Shown in pieces: positions 21,330 through 33,352 of a DNA stretch of 64,000 bases; the stretch's first letter is position 1; each line of letters opens with the position of its first letter. Below the pieces are notes generated by a model. That model searched no databases and was not told the DNA's origin. It saw only the letters and a program-made list of their open reading frames with translations. The DNA is from Bremia lactucae (lineage: Eukaryota > Oomycota > Peronosporomycetes > Peronosporales > Peronosporaceae): the NCBI RefSeq assembly GCF_004359215.1, contig NC_090619.1, forward strand, positions 6,455,917 to 6,519,916, given 5' to 3'. The position numbers were made by a program, and so were the translations under genes.

Positions 21330-24300
21330 TTACCGGTATCTGCCGGTACCCGCCTTTGGCCTGCTTGCTGCATGAGACGCCTTTTTCACAGCGTCCTTAA
21401 GAACACTCCCACTCGACTCGACAGCTCTTGGGCCTTGTATCCCGAGCTTGCCACGAAGTACGCAAAACTGTGTCGCTGGAATTGGCTTGGTCATATCGGC
21501 CAGCATGTCGAGAGAAGAAATATATTCGAGAATCACTTGACCGTCTTTAACCTTGTCGTATACAAAATAATATCGAATGTCGATGTGCTTGTTTTGCTTG
21601 TGATACTCTGGATTCTTTGCCATTGCAATTGAGCCTTGGTTATATTCATAAATCTTGACCGCTCTATCCGTGGACATCTCACCGAGCTCGCACAGAAATG
21701 TTTTAAGCCATACTGCCTCTTGTGTCGCCTCTGACAGTGCCATGTACTCAGCTTCTGTAGATGATAGAGTCACCGTATGCTGTTTCTTGATCTTCCAGCT
21801 GACACACCCGCCACTCATCATAAAAGCGTAGCCGCTTGTGCTTCTTCGTGACATCGTCTCTCCGGCCCAGTCCGCATCCGAAAACCCTTGCAGTCCATTA
21901 TGAGTTGCTGCTTGAAACTCGATGCCACGGCATCGAGTTTCGTGAGTCCTTGTACCTTATATATACCTGAAAACCCTTTTGAGTGCTTGCCAGTGTGTTG
22001 GGCATGGGTCTGCAACAAATTGGCCAAGTACTCCAACTGCCGCAGCGAGATCCTGGCGTGTGCCAACCATAATGTATCAGGCAACCGACAGCATTTCGAT
22101 ACGGCACACCGACCATAGTTTCACTGTGCTTGCATCCGCCTTCGCACATGGACTTGGTCAGCTTGAGTCCTGGACCCTGGGGCGTCCTAACGGCCTTACT
22201 GTTGTCCATGTTGAACTTCGCTAAAATATTACATGCAAACTTGGTCTGCCGCATCGTGAGTGCCCCAATCTCAAAGTCTTGCTCAATTTCAATTTCAGGA
22301 AATTACTTGAGCTGGCCCATATCCGTCATCTCAAATATGTGGCTCAGGGCTAACTTAGTTTCTTGTAGCATCTTGCTGGTACTGCTAGCCAATATAAGTC
22401 ATCGACGTATCATGCAACAAAAATCAGGTTATGCTAGGACTGGAATTTAAGAAGTGTGAATCCGATCACTGCATCTAAATGTAGATGCAGTGATCGGATT
22501 CACACTTCTTGAATTCCAGTCCCAGCATAAAGTCGTCAATTGTCTTGTTCCACATGAGAGGTGATTGCTTCAGACCGTACAGCGACCGTTGTAACTTGCA
22601 CACGTAACCTGGATTGGCTGTATCACTGAAGCCATCAGGCTGCGTCATGTAAATATCTCCGTCGAGCTGACCATTAAGAAATGCTGTTATCACATCCATT
22701 CGATGGACCGTAAGTCCGTACTTGGCAGCCAGAACTTAGCAAAATCCGGATCGATTAAAACTTCGCCACCGACGCAAACGTTTCTTATAGTCGATGCCGA
22801 ATTTTGTGCGAAACCTTTCGCCACAAGGCGCGCCTTGTATCGCTCAACTTCACCAGCTTGGTTTTCCTTAACTCGAAATACCCATCGGTTGCCGATTGCC
22901 TTACATCCTAACGGCAGGGGCACAAGTGTCTAAGTCTTGTTCTTTTGTAGCGAGTCCATTTCCAAGCTGCACGCTTCCTTCCATTTTTTTAGCTGCGTCA
23001 TTGGATACCGTCGCCAACTTGAACGTGGTTGGCATTTCTCGCACTGAAAATCCACAACGTACGCAGCCTCGAAGTCTTGAGCTGTAGCTGACATTTCTTC
23101 AAGCGATTGATATTGACTGTGTCGTTTGGGCCTTGGCGCTTCAGTCGCTTTTTCGAGCGATTGGGTCCTTTGGTGTCGCTTTCTGCCAGGCTCAAATTCT
23201 TCATTCTGCGCAGATTCTTCATTTTCGTGATCGGTTTGGTCGTGTTGTGGGGAGTCCTGTTCAGTCGCTTCATCATCATCTTGAATAACGACCTCATTAT
23301 AGCGCCGGTCGCGCTTCCCACTATCAAACGTATTTTCCATAAACTTTGCGTCGCGACTGACAAGCACACGACCACTCTCAACTTTTATGCTCTGAGTAGC
23401 CAAGAAACCGACAGCGTACCGACCAAGCTTCAAATTTGCTTCGCTTTTCCTTAAGTACTGTAAGCTATGCATGGCATCCAAAAACCTTCAGATTCGTTTC
23501 GCAGCAGAGATACCGTGGTAAAGTGCGAGTACTCATCCGTGAAAGTGAGAAGTACCGCTTGCCGCTAAAAGTTGTTGACTGCATAGGTCTACACACATCA
23601 CTGTGAATAACTTCCAACAGTTTCTTTGCATGATGTGGTGACTTTTGCATCAAACTCACTCGCGTTTGTTTGCCAATCGCACAACGATCGCACAGCTCCC
23701 ACTGATTGACCGACGCAAGATCAATGTCAACACCATAGTTCCTTTTGACGATAGTGTCTAGACCACTATATCTAATGTGTCTAAGTCGAAGATGCCAGAG
23801 GTACGAAGTGGTGTCCCCATGGCATCCCGACGAGCTTGTCACATTGGCTTCGTCAGTGCCGACGAGCGTCGTGCATAGCCTAAACAGCCCTTTACCCTCA
23901 CGGGATCCAAGTTTTCACTGCAATCCTTTTGCTTTAGCAAAGCATCCGTCACTTTCAAACGTGACTGGACCCACGTCCTTCGTAAAGCGTCCAACGGAGA
24001 AGAGATTGCGCGATAATTTCGGAATATGCCATACTCCTCAAAGCACTTCCTTCTTGGTTCCATGCGGAGTCTTCATATACATCACGATGTTACCAGTCCC
24101 GACTGCCTGGACAACACCATCGTCTGCTAAGTGAACGTCCACCGGAGAAATACCCTTGAAATTCTTCATGAACTGTTTCGAGTACGTCATGTGCTGTGTC
24201 GTACCTAAATCGACCAGCCATATGCAACTTGACTTGGTAGTCTTCAAATGTCCACCAACCGAAAAAAAGATAATCGTCAGAGTCGTCTTCACTCTGCGCG

Positions 24301-24500
24301 ACGTTTGCACGCTGTAGCCGCTGTCGTTCTGTGTTCTCGCGAATTCGCACGGGGCACTTAGCGATCCAATGCCCATGCTACCCAAAGTAGTTACAGGTGC
24401 TGTTGGCCTTGACCGGTTTTTGGCGTCCCTTACGCCGACCGTTGTCCGTTGTCATAAACGCTTGTCCTTGCCCGTGGCGGCTCCATCGAAGCCGCCACCT
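21330..24500 (-). pseudogene. Copia D2 polyprotein remnant (zinc knuckle, protease, integrase, RT, RNase H)
   Basis: On the minus strand: degenerate knuckle (GHWIAKCP, 24365). The retropepsin site reads LVDLGTTQHMTYSKQFMKNF (24240), where the usual DSGA is DLGT. GAG-pre-integrase is LWHLRLRHIRYSGLDTIVKR (23810). Most of the integrase core is deleted. The linker is ERTQSLEKATE with QYQSLEEMSATAQDFEAAYV (23481-22930). RT is [11 protein letters not shown] and [20 protein letters not shown], interrupted by a palindrome at 22429-22530. RNase H is SSTEAEYMALSEATQEAVWL and CELGEMSTDRAVKIYEYNQG, ending ADMTKPIPATQFCVLRGKLG (21854-21406). Several frameshifts; the RNase H part is a clean 174-codon frame. 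Confidence 0.85.
22429..22530. repeat. 49-bp fold-back palindrome inside Copia D2 RT
   Basis: Arms 22429-22477 and 22482-22530 pair at 47 of 49 positions with a 4-base spacer. Both arms encode MLGLEFKKCESDHCI, the right arm in the element's frame on the minus strand and the left arm on the plus strand. The left arm is therefore an inverted copy of 49 bp of RT inserted at that very point. Confidence 0.95.
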
Positions 24501-24682
24501 TGTTCCTTCGCAAACCTATTGCTTCTTACCCTTAAGCCAACCATTACACTTGTAGCCAATCATCGCTTCTGGAATCTTCTAGAAGCTTTTGACGTCATCA
24601 ACTGACGTCATCTCAATGACTTCACCGCATGACGTCATTCCCGGTATCTACCGGTATACACCGGTACCCGCCTTTGGCCCGT

Positions 24683-25905
24683 CAAACGTTTCATTCCATA
24701 CGCGCGACGCTTGTTTGAGTCCGTACATAGCCTTGACCAGTTCCAAACAATTAAAATTGTCATCAAACTGTACTCCTTCAGAGATCTCGCAATAAACTTG
24801 TTCTTTTATGATTCCATACAGAAATGGAGTGTCACATACTTGACAACCGGCGAAAAGGTTTCGGTGTAATCAATGCCGTACTTTTGTTTGAAGCCATTCG
24901 CGACGTGGCGAGCCTTGTATTTGTCGATAGATCCATCCGCTCTGCGGTTGATCTTAAACACCCATTTGGTACCAATGGCACGTTGAGCGTGTGGCAGCTC
25001 GGCAGCACAAAATACCACGCAGAGCATGATTTCGAGCTCCATACGAATTGCCTCGCGCCAATGAACTTGCTGCGGTCCATTCATTGCCTCTTAGAAAGAC
25101 TTAGGCTCTGATAAGTCGATCGATCTTTCAACGGCATTAGCACTTGCACGCCAAAACAGAGGAGAAGCAGCTTCGTCATCTTGGTCATCATTCTTTTCTG
25201 CATCGTCTTCCATACGCGATTCAATGGGCGCGCTTGCTTCTTCAAGACCATTTTGTTGTCGAGCAGCAGGTAATTTCCTGGGTAGGTTTCTCTTTTCACT
25301 TTAGCGACCTTTTCGCTTTCCTGTCTGCTTGTACTCCATTTTTGGGGAAGCAATTTCGAGATCTTCAAATTCCGAATCATCGACATCTTCGTCCAAGCTT
25401 ATCGGCAGAAACTCGAGAACAGACTCATCGAAGTTAACATCGCGACTAATAATAACTTGCCCTGCATCGACGAAAAGACTCGATAAGCTTAAGATGTTTC
25501 TTCGTAACCGAGAAAAATTCCGACGCGAGCCTTAGGGTCCCATTTAAGTCGTTTTTCCTTTGGAGTTAGAATGTACGTCCGGCAGCCAAATACACGCATG
25601 TGTTTTACACTGGGCTTCGACTCTTAGACAATCTCATAAAGAGTCTTATGCTCAAACTTTGGGTGACGGCAGTCAATTCTTGACGTATATGGCTGTCATT
25701 GCTGCCTCAGCCCAGAAACACTTGTCGAGCTTGGCGTGATGCAGCAAACTGCGTCCAATTGTAACAGTTGTCCGAATAGCACGCTCTGCCGTCCCATTAG
25801 TCTGTTGGGCGTACGGAACTGTAATTTGATGCTCAATTCCTTCATCTTCGTAGAAAGTCTTGATCGAGCTTGTCGCGAACTCACGAGCTCCATCGTGCAC
25901 CCACC
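24683..25905 (-). pseudogene. Copia element D3 (second Copia family): integrase to RT
   Basis: Minus strand: integrase core (DGAREFATSSIKTFYEDEGI, IEHQITVPYAQQTNGTAERA, FWAEAAMTAIYVKN; 25900-25673). An acidic linker follows (25440-25100), then RT (25084-24806: HWREAIRMELEIM; GTKWVFKINRRADGSIDKYK; NGFKQKYGIDYTETFSPVVK; GLKQASRVWNETFD near 24700). It diverges strongly from D1/D2, so it is another lineage. It is cut on the left by D2's LTR and on the right it joins the gag of element F. Confidence 0.8.
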
Positions 25906-27360
25906 TGTTCTGGCTAGAATTAGAGTCGCTCAACCAAGCGATCTCTATAGCAAAACAGGAGGGCTTTAGCCTGAAACAGGCTTCGTCACTCGGGGTCATA
26001 TCGTCCACCGAGACGACACGAAACCATAGGTCTAGAACTGATGGATGTCTCGTATACAGAGAGCGAGAAACCTTGCTCTTCGAGTTACTAACGGTTACAA
26101 AATTAAATCGTTGTCAAAAGATAGGCCACTAACTACCCTATAAGTGTAGTGCCCCACGGCCAGTGCCTAAAATCACTGAGCAAAAGAACCGACCTCTCGC
26201 TAGGAACAGCGGAAGACGCATATCTGACGCTGTTGCGAAATCGCATCGGCGAGGCGGCTCGTCCATAAACGGTCGGGGTCAGTAGGTGCGGAGCGCCCTA
26301 CTGTTCCAGCAACGTCAAAAGAATTTGCAGGCCTTTTGACGAAAGTTGCTCCGTACACACATAAATTGTGTGAAACTGCCACACGGGATGAGGTTAACCT
26401 CATCACCCTGAAAATAAAAATGTAAAATAAATGCCACTTAAGTCCCTAGCCGATTGTGGGTCGTCGAATAATTTTATTAGACGCCAATCGCGAGAAGATC
26501 GTAGACTCAAACTTATTGAGCGCAATACCCCTTTAACGAGGATGACAGTGCGCCTAGCAACAGGCGTATCTGTAACGGTAAAGAAACGTGTGGTTGGTAT
26601 ACAAAACACATGAAGGGCTAAACAGTACGATGATGATTATATCGTACCAGATTTGGATGACAAATTTGATGTCATCCTTAAATTACCATGGCTCAGAAAG
26701 TACAGGCCATGTTTAAATTGGCAGCATCAAGCCGTGACGATGCCTGTCTCTTGTTCCTGAGATGGCCAAATGATGAACATCTTGGAGCGTCCACAAGCTT
26801 GTGAATGTCCTACGAGTGAGTGCGGTGGCCTCACCTGTGGTTCAGGCGTTTACCTGACTCCACACGACCTCAGTGTAAATACCCAACTCACTGTGGAGTT
26901 AGATCCTGACGGATGTGCACAAGCACATGCAGCGTTGAAGGTCCTCCATTGTGATGTGGTCATAGTTACCGACGGCTACAGGCGGCGTCGAAGGTCCACA
27001 ATTGTGACGCGGATATAGTTACCGACGGCTGTGCACAGCACAGGCAGCGTCAAAGTTCGATCACTCAAATAAGTTGAGTTGTACAAAACAAGGATATTTG
27101 CTTGAAAAGCAACATCCAAGAAAGTTTAAAACGCCTTCCTATAAGAGGCAGTGCAAAAGTCCTAGGTCGACTGGGGAGTCGATCGTTGAGGATCTCGCTG
27201 TGGTAACCAACCACAGCTAGAGGCAGTTGAGGAGGATACTCCCCAAATAAATTCTTGTCCCCGAAACCTGTGGTCAAAGGTTCACAGGTACCTTTGGAAA
27301 TAAATTCCAGAGAGGAAACTGAGACAATAAGTGTCTTAATAAACAATGATTCAAGTGTAG
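25906..27360 (+). pseudogene. Element F: gag C-terminus and aspartic protease
   Basis: LELESLNQAISIAKQEGFSL (25910 on) is the end of a Retrotrans_gag core, as in E2. The retropepsin site near 26440 reads KSLADCGSSNNFIRRQSRED, with the catalytic Asp kept, followed by VILKLPWLRKYRPCLNW (26670). After the protease, 26820-27060 contains a diverged tandem repeat. The frame is lost repeatedly. Confidence 0.75.
26935..27065. repeat. Tandem minisatellite in the protease-RT linker of element F
   Basis: A unit of about 55-60 bp containing GTCGAAGGTCCACAATTGTGA and ATAGTTACCGACGGCT is repeated roughly 2.3 times. Element C has two diverged copies at 11715-11815 and E2 a single copy at 39205-39240, so copy number varies between elements. 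Confidence 0.7.
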
Positions 27361-27399
27361 ACGCTTAAACACTTGATCTAATAGCAGTTCTAAAGTCAA

Positions 27400-30300
27400 T
27401 TTCGGAGATAACTCAGTTGTCAACGAAAAAATTGAAACGGTTCTTGCGTAATCTGCGTAGTGAAAAAGTCAAGCAGATCTGCGTACTTGTCACAGTTGAT
27501 AACTACGTGGCCGACATTCGGTCGGCGATAGTATTTACTGAGAACGAACTGTTTCTTAGCAGCTCATCGATGGACGAAAGTAACCTCGATGAGAAGACTC
27601 GGAGGAACGTTTATCTACCAATCTTATGAGTATTTGAAGACAAAATCCGTTGTATAAGGGTCTGATCGAATTAAAGGAGTGCGAGTTATGTGTGTTGCAT
27701 AAGGATAAGGGTACTCGACACGAATTCGACCTTATTTTGAGTTCGAAATCCTGTGTCATGAAGCAGTGATCATTGCCTCGTGAACAAAAATTAGCAATCG
27801 ACAATGTTCTTGCCGACCGCATAGCAGCGGCTCATCCGAGGGAGTCAACCTGCCCACAATAGCTCTACGACCTTATGTGTACGTAATGTAACAGGAGGAT
27901 GACGGATTGTGAATGCATTTAATAAATTGAACGCTGCAACGGTACCGGCTCAAACGCCGATACCACGAAAAGACGTAATCATTGATGGTATGTCGAAGAG
28001 TACTATCGTTTCGCCAATGGATCTGATGGATGGATTCTATCCGATCCTTATGCGTGAACAATATATCCCGTTCATAGCAGTAAGCACCCCAAGCGGAATG
28101 GCTACTTATGCCACAGGGGCTTTGTAATTCCCCTGCGACATTGAACAGATGTGTAACCGATCTGTTGAGATCGGTGCGGGATTTCGCAAAAAGTTATTTG
28201 TACGATGCATTCGTCCATAGCCGGGCCATGGACGGATAGACGGACGTGCAAGCTCATAAAACTCACGTTCGTCAGGTTCTTACATTTATGCGCACGCACG
28301 AGTTGTATGCAAATCTCAAGAAGTGAATATTCGCTGCAAGCGAAATACCACTTCTTGGGTGCAATGTGGAAAAACATGGTACACGCCCGGATCCGGAAAA
28401 GATTAAGGCGATCACCGATTGGCCTGAGCCAGTCGATGAAAAGGGACTTCAAAAGTTCCTCGGCTTAGCGTTGTACCTGCACAAGTACTCAAGCAATTAC
28501 GCCGAAACGACAGTACATCTTTCTTGAAGGAAAAAATAGTGGTCACGGAACGTTGATCGCCAGACTTCCTTTAAGGGTATTAAGCAAAGAGTGATGCAAT
28601 TGCCAATCCTGGCGATTGCGGACCAAGACCGACCATTTCATGTGGTCTGTGACGCCAGTGATTTTGCAATCGGCTGTGTGTTAATGCAATATGACACAGA
28701 CGGCGCAGAGCGCGTCGTTCGCGTCAGCTTCAACCAGCTGAACGCAACTAACCAGTGCATGACAAAGAATTCCTTGCCATGTTATACGCACTAGCTAGGT
28801 TTAGGGTCTATCGCTTGGGAGGTAGACCGCTCATTGCGTATACGGACCATGCGTCTTTACGCTCGGCCGTAAACGGTCCAAACCGCTCTCAAAGAATGGC
28901 GAGAGGGTTGTCTTTCTTCACGGACTATAACTTCCCCGTGAAAATAAACAGGATGACTTAACGTCGTCGCTGATGCTCTTTCGCGCCAACCCGACTTTGA
29001 GCCGGGGTGCGCAAGCGGACAGTGAGCATACGGCCACTGTTGCAACAATAAGTGTTTCGTCGTCAACATTATTTTCCGACATTAGAAAAGCTTTTCAAGA
29101 AGATAAGGCTCTTAAAGGGTTGATGGATTGCCTTAGAAATCCATCCCAACAATCCTTAAAAGGATTTTAAATAGTTTCTCAACAGATCAAAAGACAACTC
29201 GCAATGGGTTACTGTATTACACAGCCATTACTGGCGACACACCTCGTGTCGTCATCCCAACCCGTAATGATTTGCGTTTACGCATCATGTATGAGTGTCA
29301 CGATACACCAATTAGTGGTCATCGTGGACATGAGAAGACCTATCTCACGATAAGTTGCGAGTATTACAAGCCGCGCCAGTATGATTTCATCCGCAAGTAG
29401 ATGCGGAGTTTATTTACCAATGAAGCCCAGTGCTTCATCCCGTGATCCATTACAACTTCTGCCTGTTCCCGCAGTGTTGCAGTCTTAATCCATGGACCTC
29501 GTCTTCGGATTTCCTGACGACGAACATAAGAACAATGGTGTTCTTGCTTTTGTTGATCGTTTTAGCAAAATGGTACATCTTGCTGAAGTACCGGAGTCGA
29601 TCACAGCCAAAGGCTGTGCACGTGTCTTTGTTGACACGATATTTTGACTCTATGGGTGACCCCGCGAACTGGTCTCAGATCGAGAGCCTAGAACCACGGC
29701 GGAATTGGCAAACTGTGTTTAAATCAATTGGAACACTGTTGAAATGTTAACTTTTGATCATCCTTAAGAAGATGGTCAGACGGAGTGGGCAAACCGTATT
29801 CTCGAAGAGATTTCTCGCGGATACGTCTATTCTTTTAAGAGTTGGAACGAGCTCTTGCCGATAATAGAATTTACCATCAACGATTCAGTGCATGCTTCTT
29901 CAAGCATACCCCATTTTTGGTAAATGTCTTACGCCACCCACCTTGTTTGGAGGGAATTCTATTTACGTGGGAAAGAACTCACTCGAGTAAGGACATTTTA
30001 GCTCTTGCCGTCACGCATTAGCGGTAAGGTCAATGCGAGGATACGAATGTTGATTTAATCAACATTGAAGTTGACAAACTCAGTAATACAATAATGATAT
30101 TACAGACTTTGACAACGATGCTAAAAGACTCAGCACCGAAAACAATAATATTAATGAGAACGATAATACCCTCAATAATGAGGAGATTAATATCTCCGCA
30201 GTGCGAGCCGGTCGCACTGAAACAGAAATAAAACCCAGTCAGCAGGTGATTTCCTGTTGGATAGAAAAGCAGTGGCCCGTTTTGTACAGGATTCCATTGC

Positions 30301-30600
30301 TGATGCGGTAGACCGATAGAAATAGAACTCTCACAAAAATGGAAGAGCAAAAATACTTTCATTTAATGTTAATGACCTAGTGGTACTGTCTACTGTAAAC
30401 CTAAAAAACATGTAGTGACGAATGTAGGCAGTAATAAATTACTACCCAGGTCTATCGGCCCGTTTCGTGTACTACATCGCCAAGGCAATGTGTACACGAT
30501 CGAGCTGCCTCTTAGTATGCGTACGCATCCTACGTCTTATGTTCAGCGTCTCCGCCGTACCATCAGTACGAGACTTCTTCCGGTTCCGGATTTCACCGGA
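27400..30600 (+). pseudogene. Element F: pol (RT, RNase H, integrase)
   Basis: RT N-terminus 27417-27630 (LKRFLRNLRSEKVKQICVLV). Palm from 27910 (VPAQTPIPRKDVIIDGMSKS; FIAVSTPSGM). The YxDD box is changed to LYDAFVHSR at 28200. RNase H 28591-28960 (VVCDASDFAIGCVLMQYDTD; VYRLGGRPLIAYTDHASLRS). Integrase zinc domain 29270-29420 (YECHDTPISGHRGHEKTYLT). Core 29490-29930 (VDRFSKMVHLAEVPESITAK; INDSVHASS). An Asn/Asp-rich linker (30050-30200) and C-terminal domain (30400-30600: VGSNKLLPRSIGPFRVLHRQ; RTHPTSYVQRLRRTIST) follow. Frameshifts and stops throughout. Confidence 0.85.
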
Positions 30601-32262
30601 ACAGTCTAGGGCATTCACCAAAGCTTCATGGTTCCGAGCCAAAGCCGTATCTTCTCGGTACCGACTCTGATTGTCTTGAATCAGACGATCCACTCATTTT
30701 TTCTCCAAGGGAATGATCTTCTGACGAGCTGTCACCATCTCGTTTTGAAGGAACTGATGTGTCCTCTCGTTCGCCAGTTGATCCGTCGCAACCTGCACAC
30801 AATTTTAATCTACCAACTGGTCACGAGAAACATTATTAGCCATCACCGCTAACTCGCGGCGACGGGATCGCTCGTGATCAGAATCCTTTCTCAAAAAATA
30901 AAGGGCGTGATCCGAATCATGATGTTGATTCGGGTTCGTCAAACGAGGCGAACCCGACCCCCCCCCTCCACATCCATTGACGGATTCGAGTGGTGAGAAG
31001 CATTTTCTTGTTGAAAGCTTTTCGAACCACCCAGAGGTAAATAGAGTTCGAACGAGATATCTCGTTCGTTGGCGAGGGTATCCACCCTCACATGATAGCT
31101 AGGAGCCTCGTTCCCAATTGATGTTGGACGTTCCAGGTTTCGTCTTGCAGTACGAACAGCCCCATCCTCCTTGACAGAAGGTCCATCGGAGAACGAGCGC
31201 TTTCCGCGCTCGTAATAGGATTGGAGGTTCTCAATCCCTTCACGCATCTCGTAAGAGATGAGCGTTCTCCAATGAAGATCTTTAAGAAATATGCTTTCTT
31301 TTGGGGCATGACCTGCACCCTTAAAACAGCAGGAGCATGGGTCCCCCCACGAGAGGCAAGGAATCCCTGTCTCCTAAGACAAACAGTACAGCTTATATCA
31401 TGCACCGACTACGGTCTGTTTCTCGAACCGCTCACGGAAAGCATTTAGCTTGTCAAGCCAGACCTCACGGCCTATTTTTGTACATGCTGTATAAAAGCTG
31501 TCGAAGTTTAGCGCAAAGGTTTGACATCCTTTGTCAGCTTAGAGGAGTACCACCGATGCCGGAAAAGGCATCGGTGAGGAATTTCGTCTCATCCTCACCG
31601 GGCATGTGAAACCTGGATGAGTTGAATAGCGGAATATGACATCGATCGTTGTTCATACAGACCAACGAATGAGGTTTCTCCTAGAGGGCAACCAAGGCCG
31701 ATTTTCAGGAGCGAACCGCAACGTATTGCGATCCCTCTCGTGTTGGCTCATGTTAACGTCAACGTTAACTTAGCCCTTGGAGCGATCTCTAGAATCACTC
31801 CCTTCCTGGTGATGCAAACTATCACCACCAGCAGCACTCTTCCCCTCGCGACCACTTAATTTTCTGGGTGACGCATGCTAACGTTACCAGAGTGGTCATC
31901 GCTCACGGAGTCATCGGATGATGACTCCTCACCAAAGAGGTTCGACGAGTCGAATAACCTCGTCATCACCCCTCTAGTTGTCACGTTAGAACCTGAAGGC
32001 TTAACGGACTCGGCCCCGGGTGATCCAGCGGCCTTTACAGTAGACACTGAGTCCGGCGATGCCGGTGACTTGGTCCACTCACCTACAGTCGGTGTAGCAG
32101 ATGACTTGTCATCGTCACCTCCAATGGGAGTAGGTGACGTATTCCCCGCAGTAGACGTATTAGCGTCCATTGATAAATTTCATTACCAACAGCTGCACTG
32201 TACCGTGCAGCTGTCAGCTTTGCGGCCTCACGGGCCACGCGCACAGACTTATTAGTCGCCAT
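30601..32262 (-). pseudogene. Element F: antisense aORF
   Basis: ATG at 32262 gives MATNKSVRVAREAAKLTAAR. After a frameshift the frame 32170-31856 reads an acidic, Thr/Ser/Pro-rich stretch (SPTPIGGDDDKSSATPTVG; RLFDSSNLFGEESSSDDSVS). Further frames cover EDETKF (31590), a central part to 31090, and SRPMDVEGGG-like sequence at 30960. The C-terminal coiled coil reads GERTHQFLQNEMVTARQKII, then RYREDTALARNHEALVNAL near 30610. It is convergent with pol. N-terminus, acidic centre and the RNHEAL / RDHQAL ending agree with copies B and C. Confidence 0.75.
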
Positions 32263-32408
32263 GTTGATTTCGGTCAAAATCAATTTATGAAAATAAAATC
32301 GGAATTATTGTTAAAATCAACATACAAAAATTAAAGGGAAAGACATAATAGTATATCGTTTCACCCTACATCAGTCACTATGGTGACTGTTGGTTAAGTG
32401 GTGGTGAG

Positions 32409-32920
32409 TGTAACGGGGTCCCGTTACACAAGTATTATATCCTATAGGAGGAATAGGAAATAATATTTCCTATGAGAGGAAATAAATGAAGAAGTTTAAA
32501 ATTATTATCTTTATTAATTTTGACTTCAATAGTTCCATTAATACCAAATTTGGTAATATTGATGCAATTAGACATTAGTTCTATTGATTGGTTGATTTAA
32601 GTTTAAATCAACCCCGCCAATCGGTTTAAGACACGATTGTGCGGTGCGCAAGAAGGTGCCATACCTTGTTACTTATTAATATAATAGGTTCAGTAGTAAG
32701 TAGAAGATCGTTTCGTAGGAATGTGAATAGATTAATACAGTCTTACCTTTTCTCTATTCTAAGGCCTTAGTCTAGACCTTTACTCTGAAGACCCTTAGCT
32801 TCTTAAGAAATCGTCCTCGGTACCTTTGTGTACGTGAAGCTTCGAGGCACCTATCCTACACTGTAATCAGTGTATGATTAACTAGTACTGGTCAGCACTA
32901 GTGAAATGTGCCTTGTTACA
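32409..32920 (+). repeat. 3' LTR of element F, complete
   Basis: 512 bp from TGTAACGGGGTCCCG to GTGCCTTGTTACA. It is preceded by the purine-rich GGTTAAGTGGTGGTGAG. The first 20 bases form a nearly perfect hairpin (TGTAACGGGG with CCCGTTACA). A second palindrome, ATTACCAAATTTGGTAAT-like, lies near 32548. Confidence 0.85.
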
Positions 32921-33106
32921 CAAAAAAACCTTGGGAAAACGAGCGCTTCGTGAGCTCGTAAAAGAATTGTAAGCTATCAATCCCTTCGCGCTTCTCAGAA
33001 GAGATGCACGTCCTCCAGTGAGAGTCTCTAAGGGAGTACGCAATTCTAGGGGCATGGGCTTCACCCTAAAGCAGCAGGAGACGCGGGAAGTGCGACGTCT
33101 TTAGAC
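32921..33106 (-). pseudogene. Element I: aORF fragment (family 1)
   Basis: It aligns, on the minus strand, with the middle of the F aORF (31180-31350) and the C aORF (7370-7500), including TACTCCCTTAGAGACTC and the CATGCCCC / CTCCTGCTG box. It begins directly at F's LTR end (32920), so F has inserted in this copy. The preceding part of the same ORF lies inverted at 33890-34486. Confidence 0.7.
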
Positions 33107-33352
33107 GTGCTACATGTGAGTGCTTACTTACTCGCTTTCCTACCGAGCTTAAATATAGCCATGACGGAGGCTATGGACGTTTTCGTTTATTTAATCCAGA
33201 AAAGGAGATTTCCTTCCTCTTTGCCCTCATATGTGTTAACACTGACAGCAAGAGGGCGAGCCTTAGGCTCCGGATCAGGTACAGGATTGTACCGAGTTCC
33301 GCTAAGTGATCCTTTGCTGCCCGATAAGAGAGGATTCATATTAAGTCTTTAG
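33107..33352 (-). pseudogene. Gypsy family-3 (J) gag N-terminus
   Basis: Minus-strand ATG at about 33340: [20 protein letters not shown], then [20 protein letters not shown] with WIK and a stop, then after a frame change FKLGRKASK and [19 protein letters not shown] followed by KLGGRA..WALTC is the typical start of a Gypsy gag core in this kind of genome. The plus-strand frame over the same bases has no such similarity and is a shadow. The rest of the gag lies at 34487-34880 on the other strand. Confidence 0.75.

Larger units (their letters stand above)
21223..24682 (-). mobile_element. Copia element D2 with both LTRs
   Basis: The 3' LTR is 21223-21405 (183 bp, on the minus strand TGTTCTTAAGG...GGTTTGCGAAC) and the 5' LTR 24508-24682, truncated at its start. 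The element has no gag N-terminal part: the zinc knuckle at about 24390 is only some 110 bp from the 5' LTR, where about 0.7-0.8 kb would be expected. It sits in the RT of D1 at 21222 on one side and abuts a broken RT of D3 at 24683 on the other. Confidence 0.8.
25906..32920 (+). mobile_element. Element F: Ty3/Gypsy family-1, 5'-truncated, with 3' LTR
   Basis: Plus-strand order: gag end (25906), protease, RT, RNase H, integrase, C-terminal domain (to 30600), convergent aORF on the minus strand (32262-30601), and 3' LTR (32409-32920). The 5' LTR and most of gag are missing; the sequence before 25906 is Copia D3. The base after the LTR continues in an aORF of another copy (I), so F is nested in I. 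Confidence 0.8.

Noticed and set aside
33107..33352. Plus-strand 81-codon frame as a small gene
   Set aside because: The minus strand of the same bases reads a Gypsy gag N-terminus ([16 protein letters not shown]); the plus frame is its shadow.
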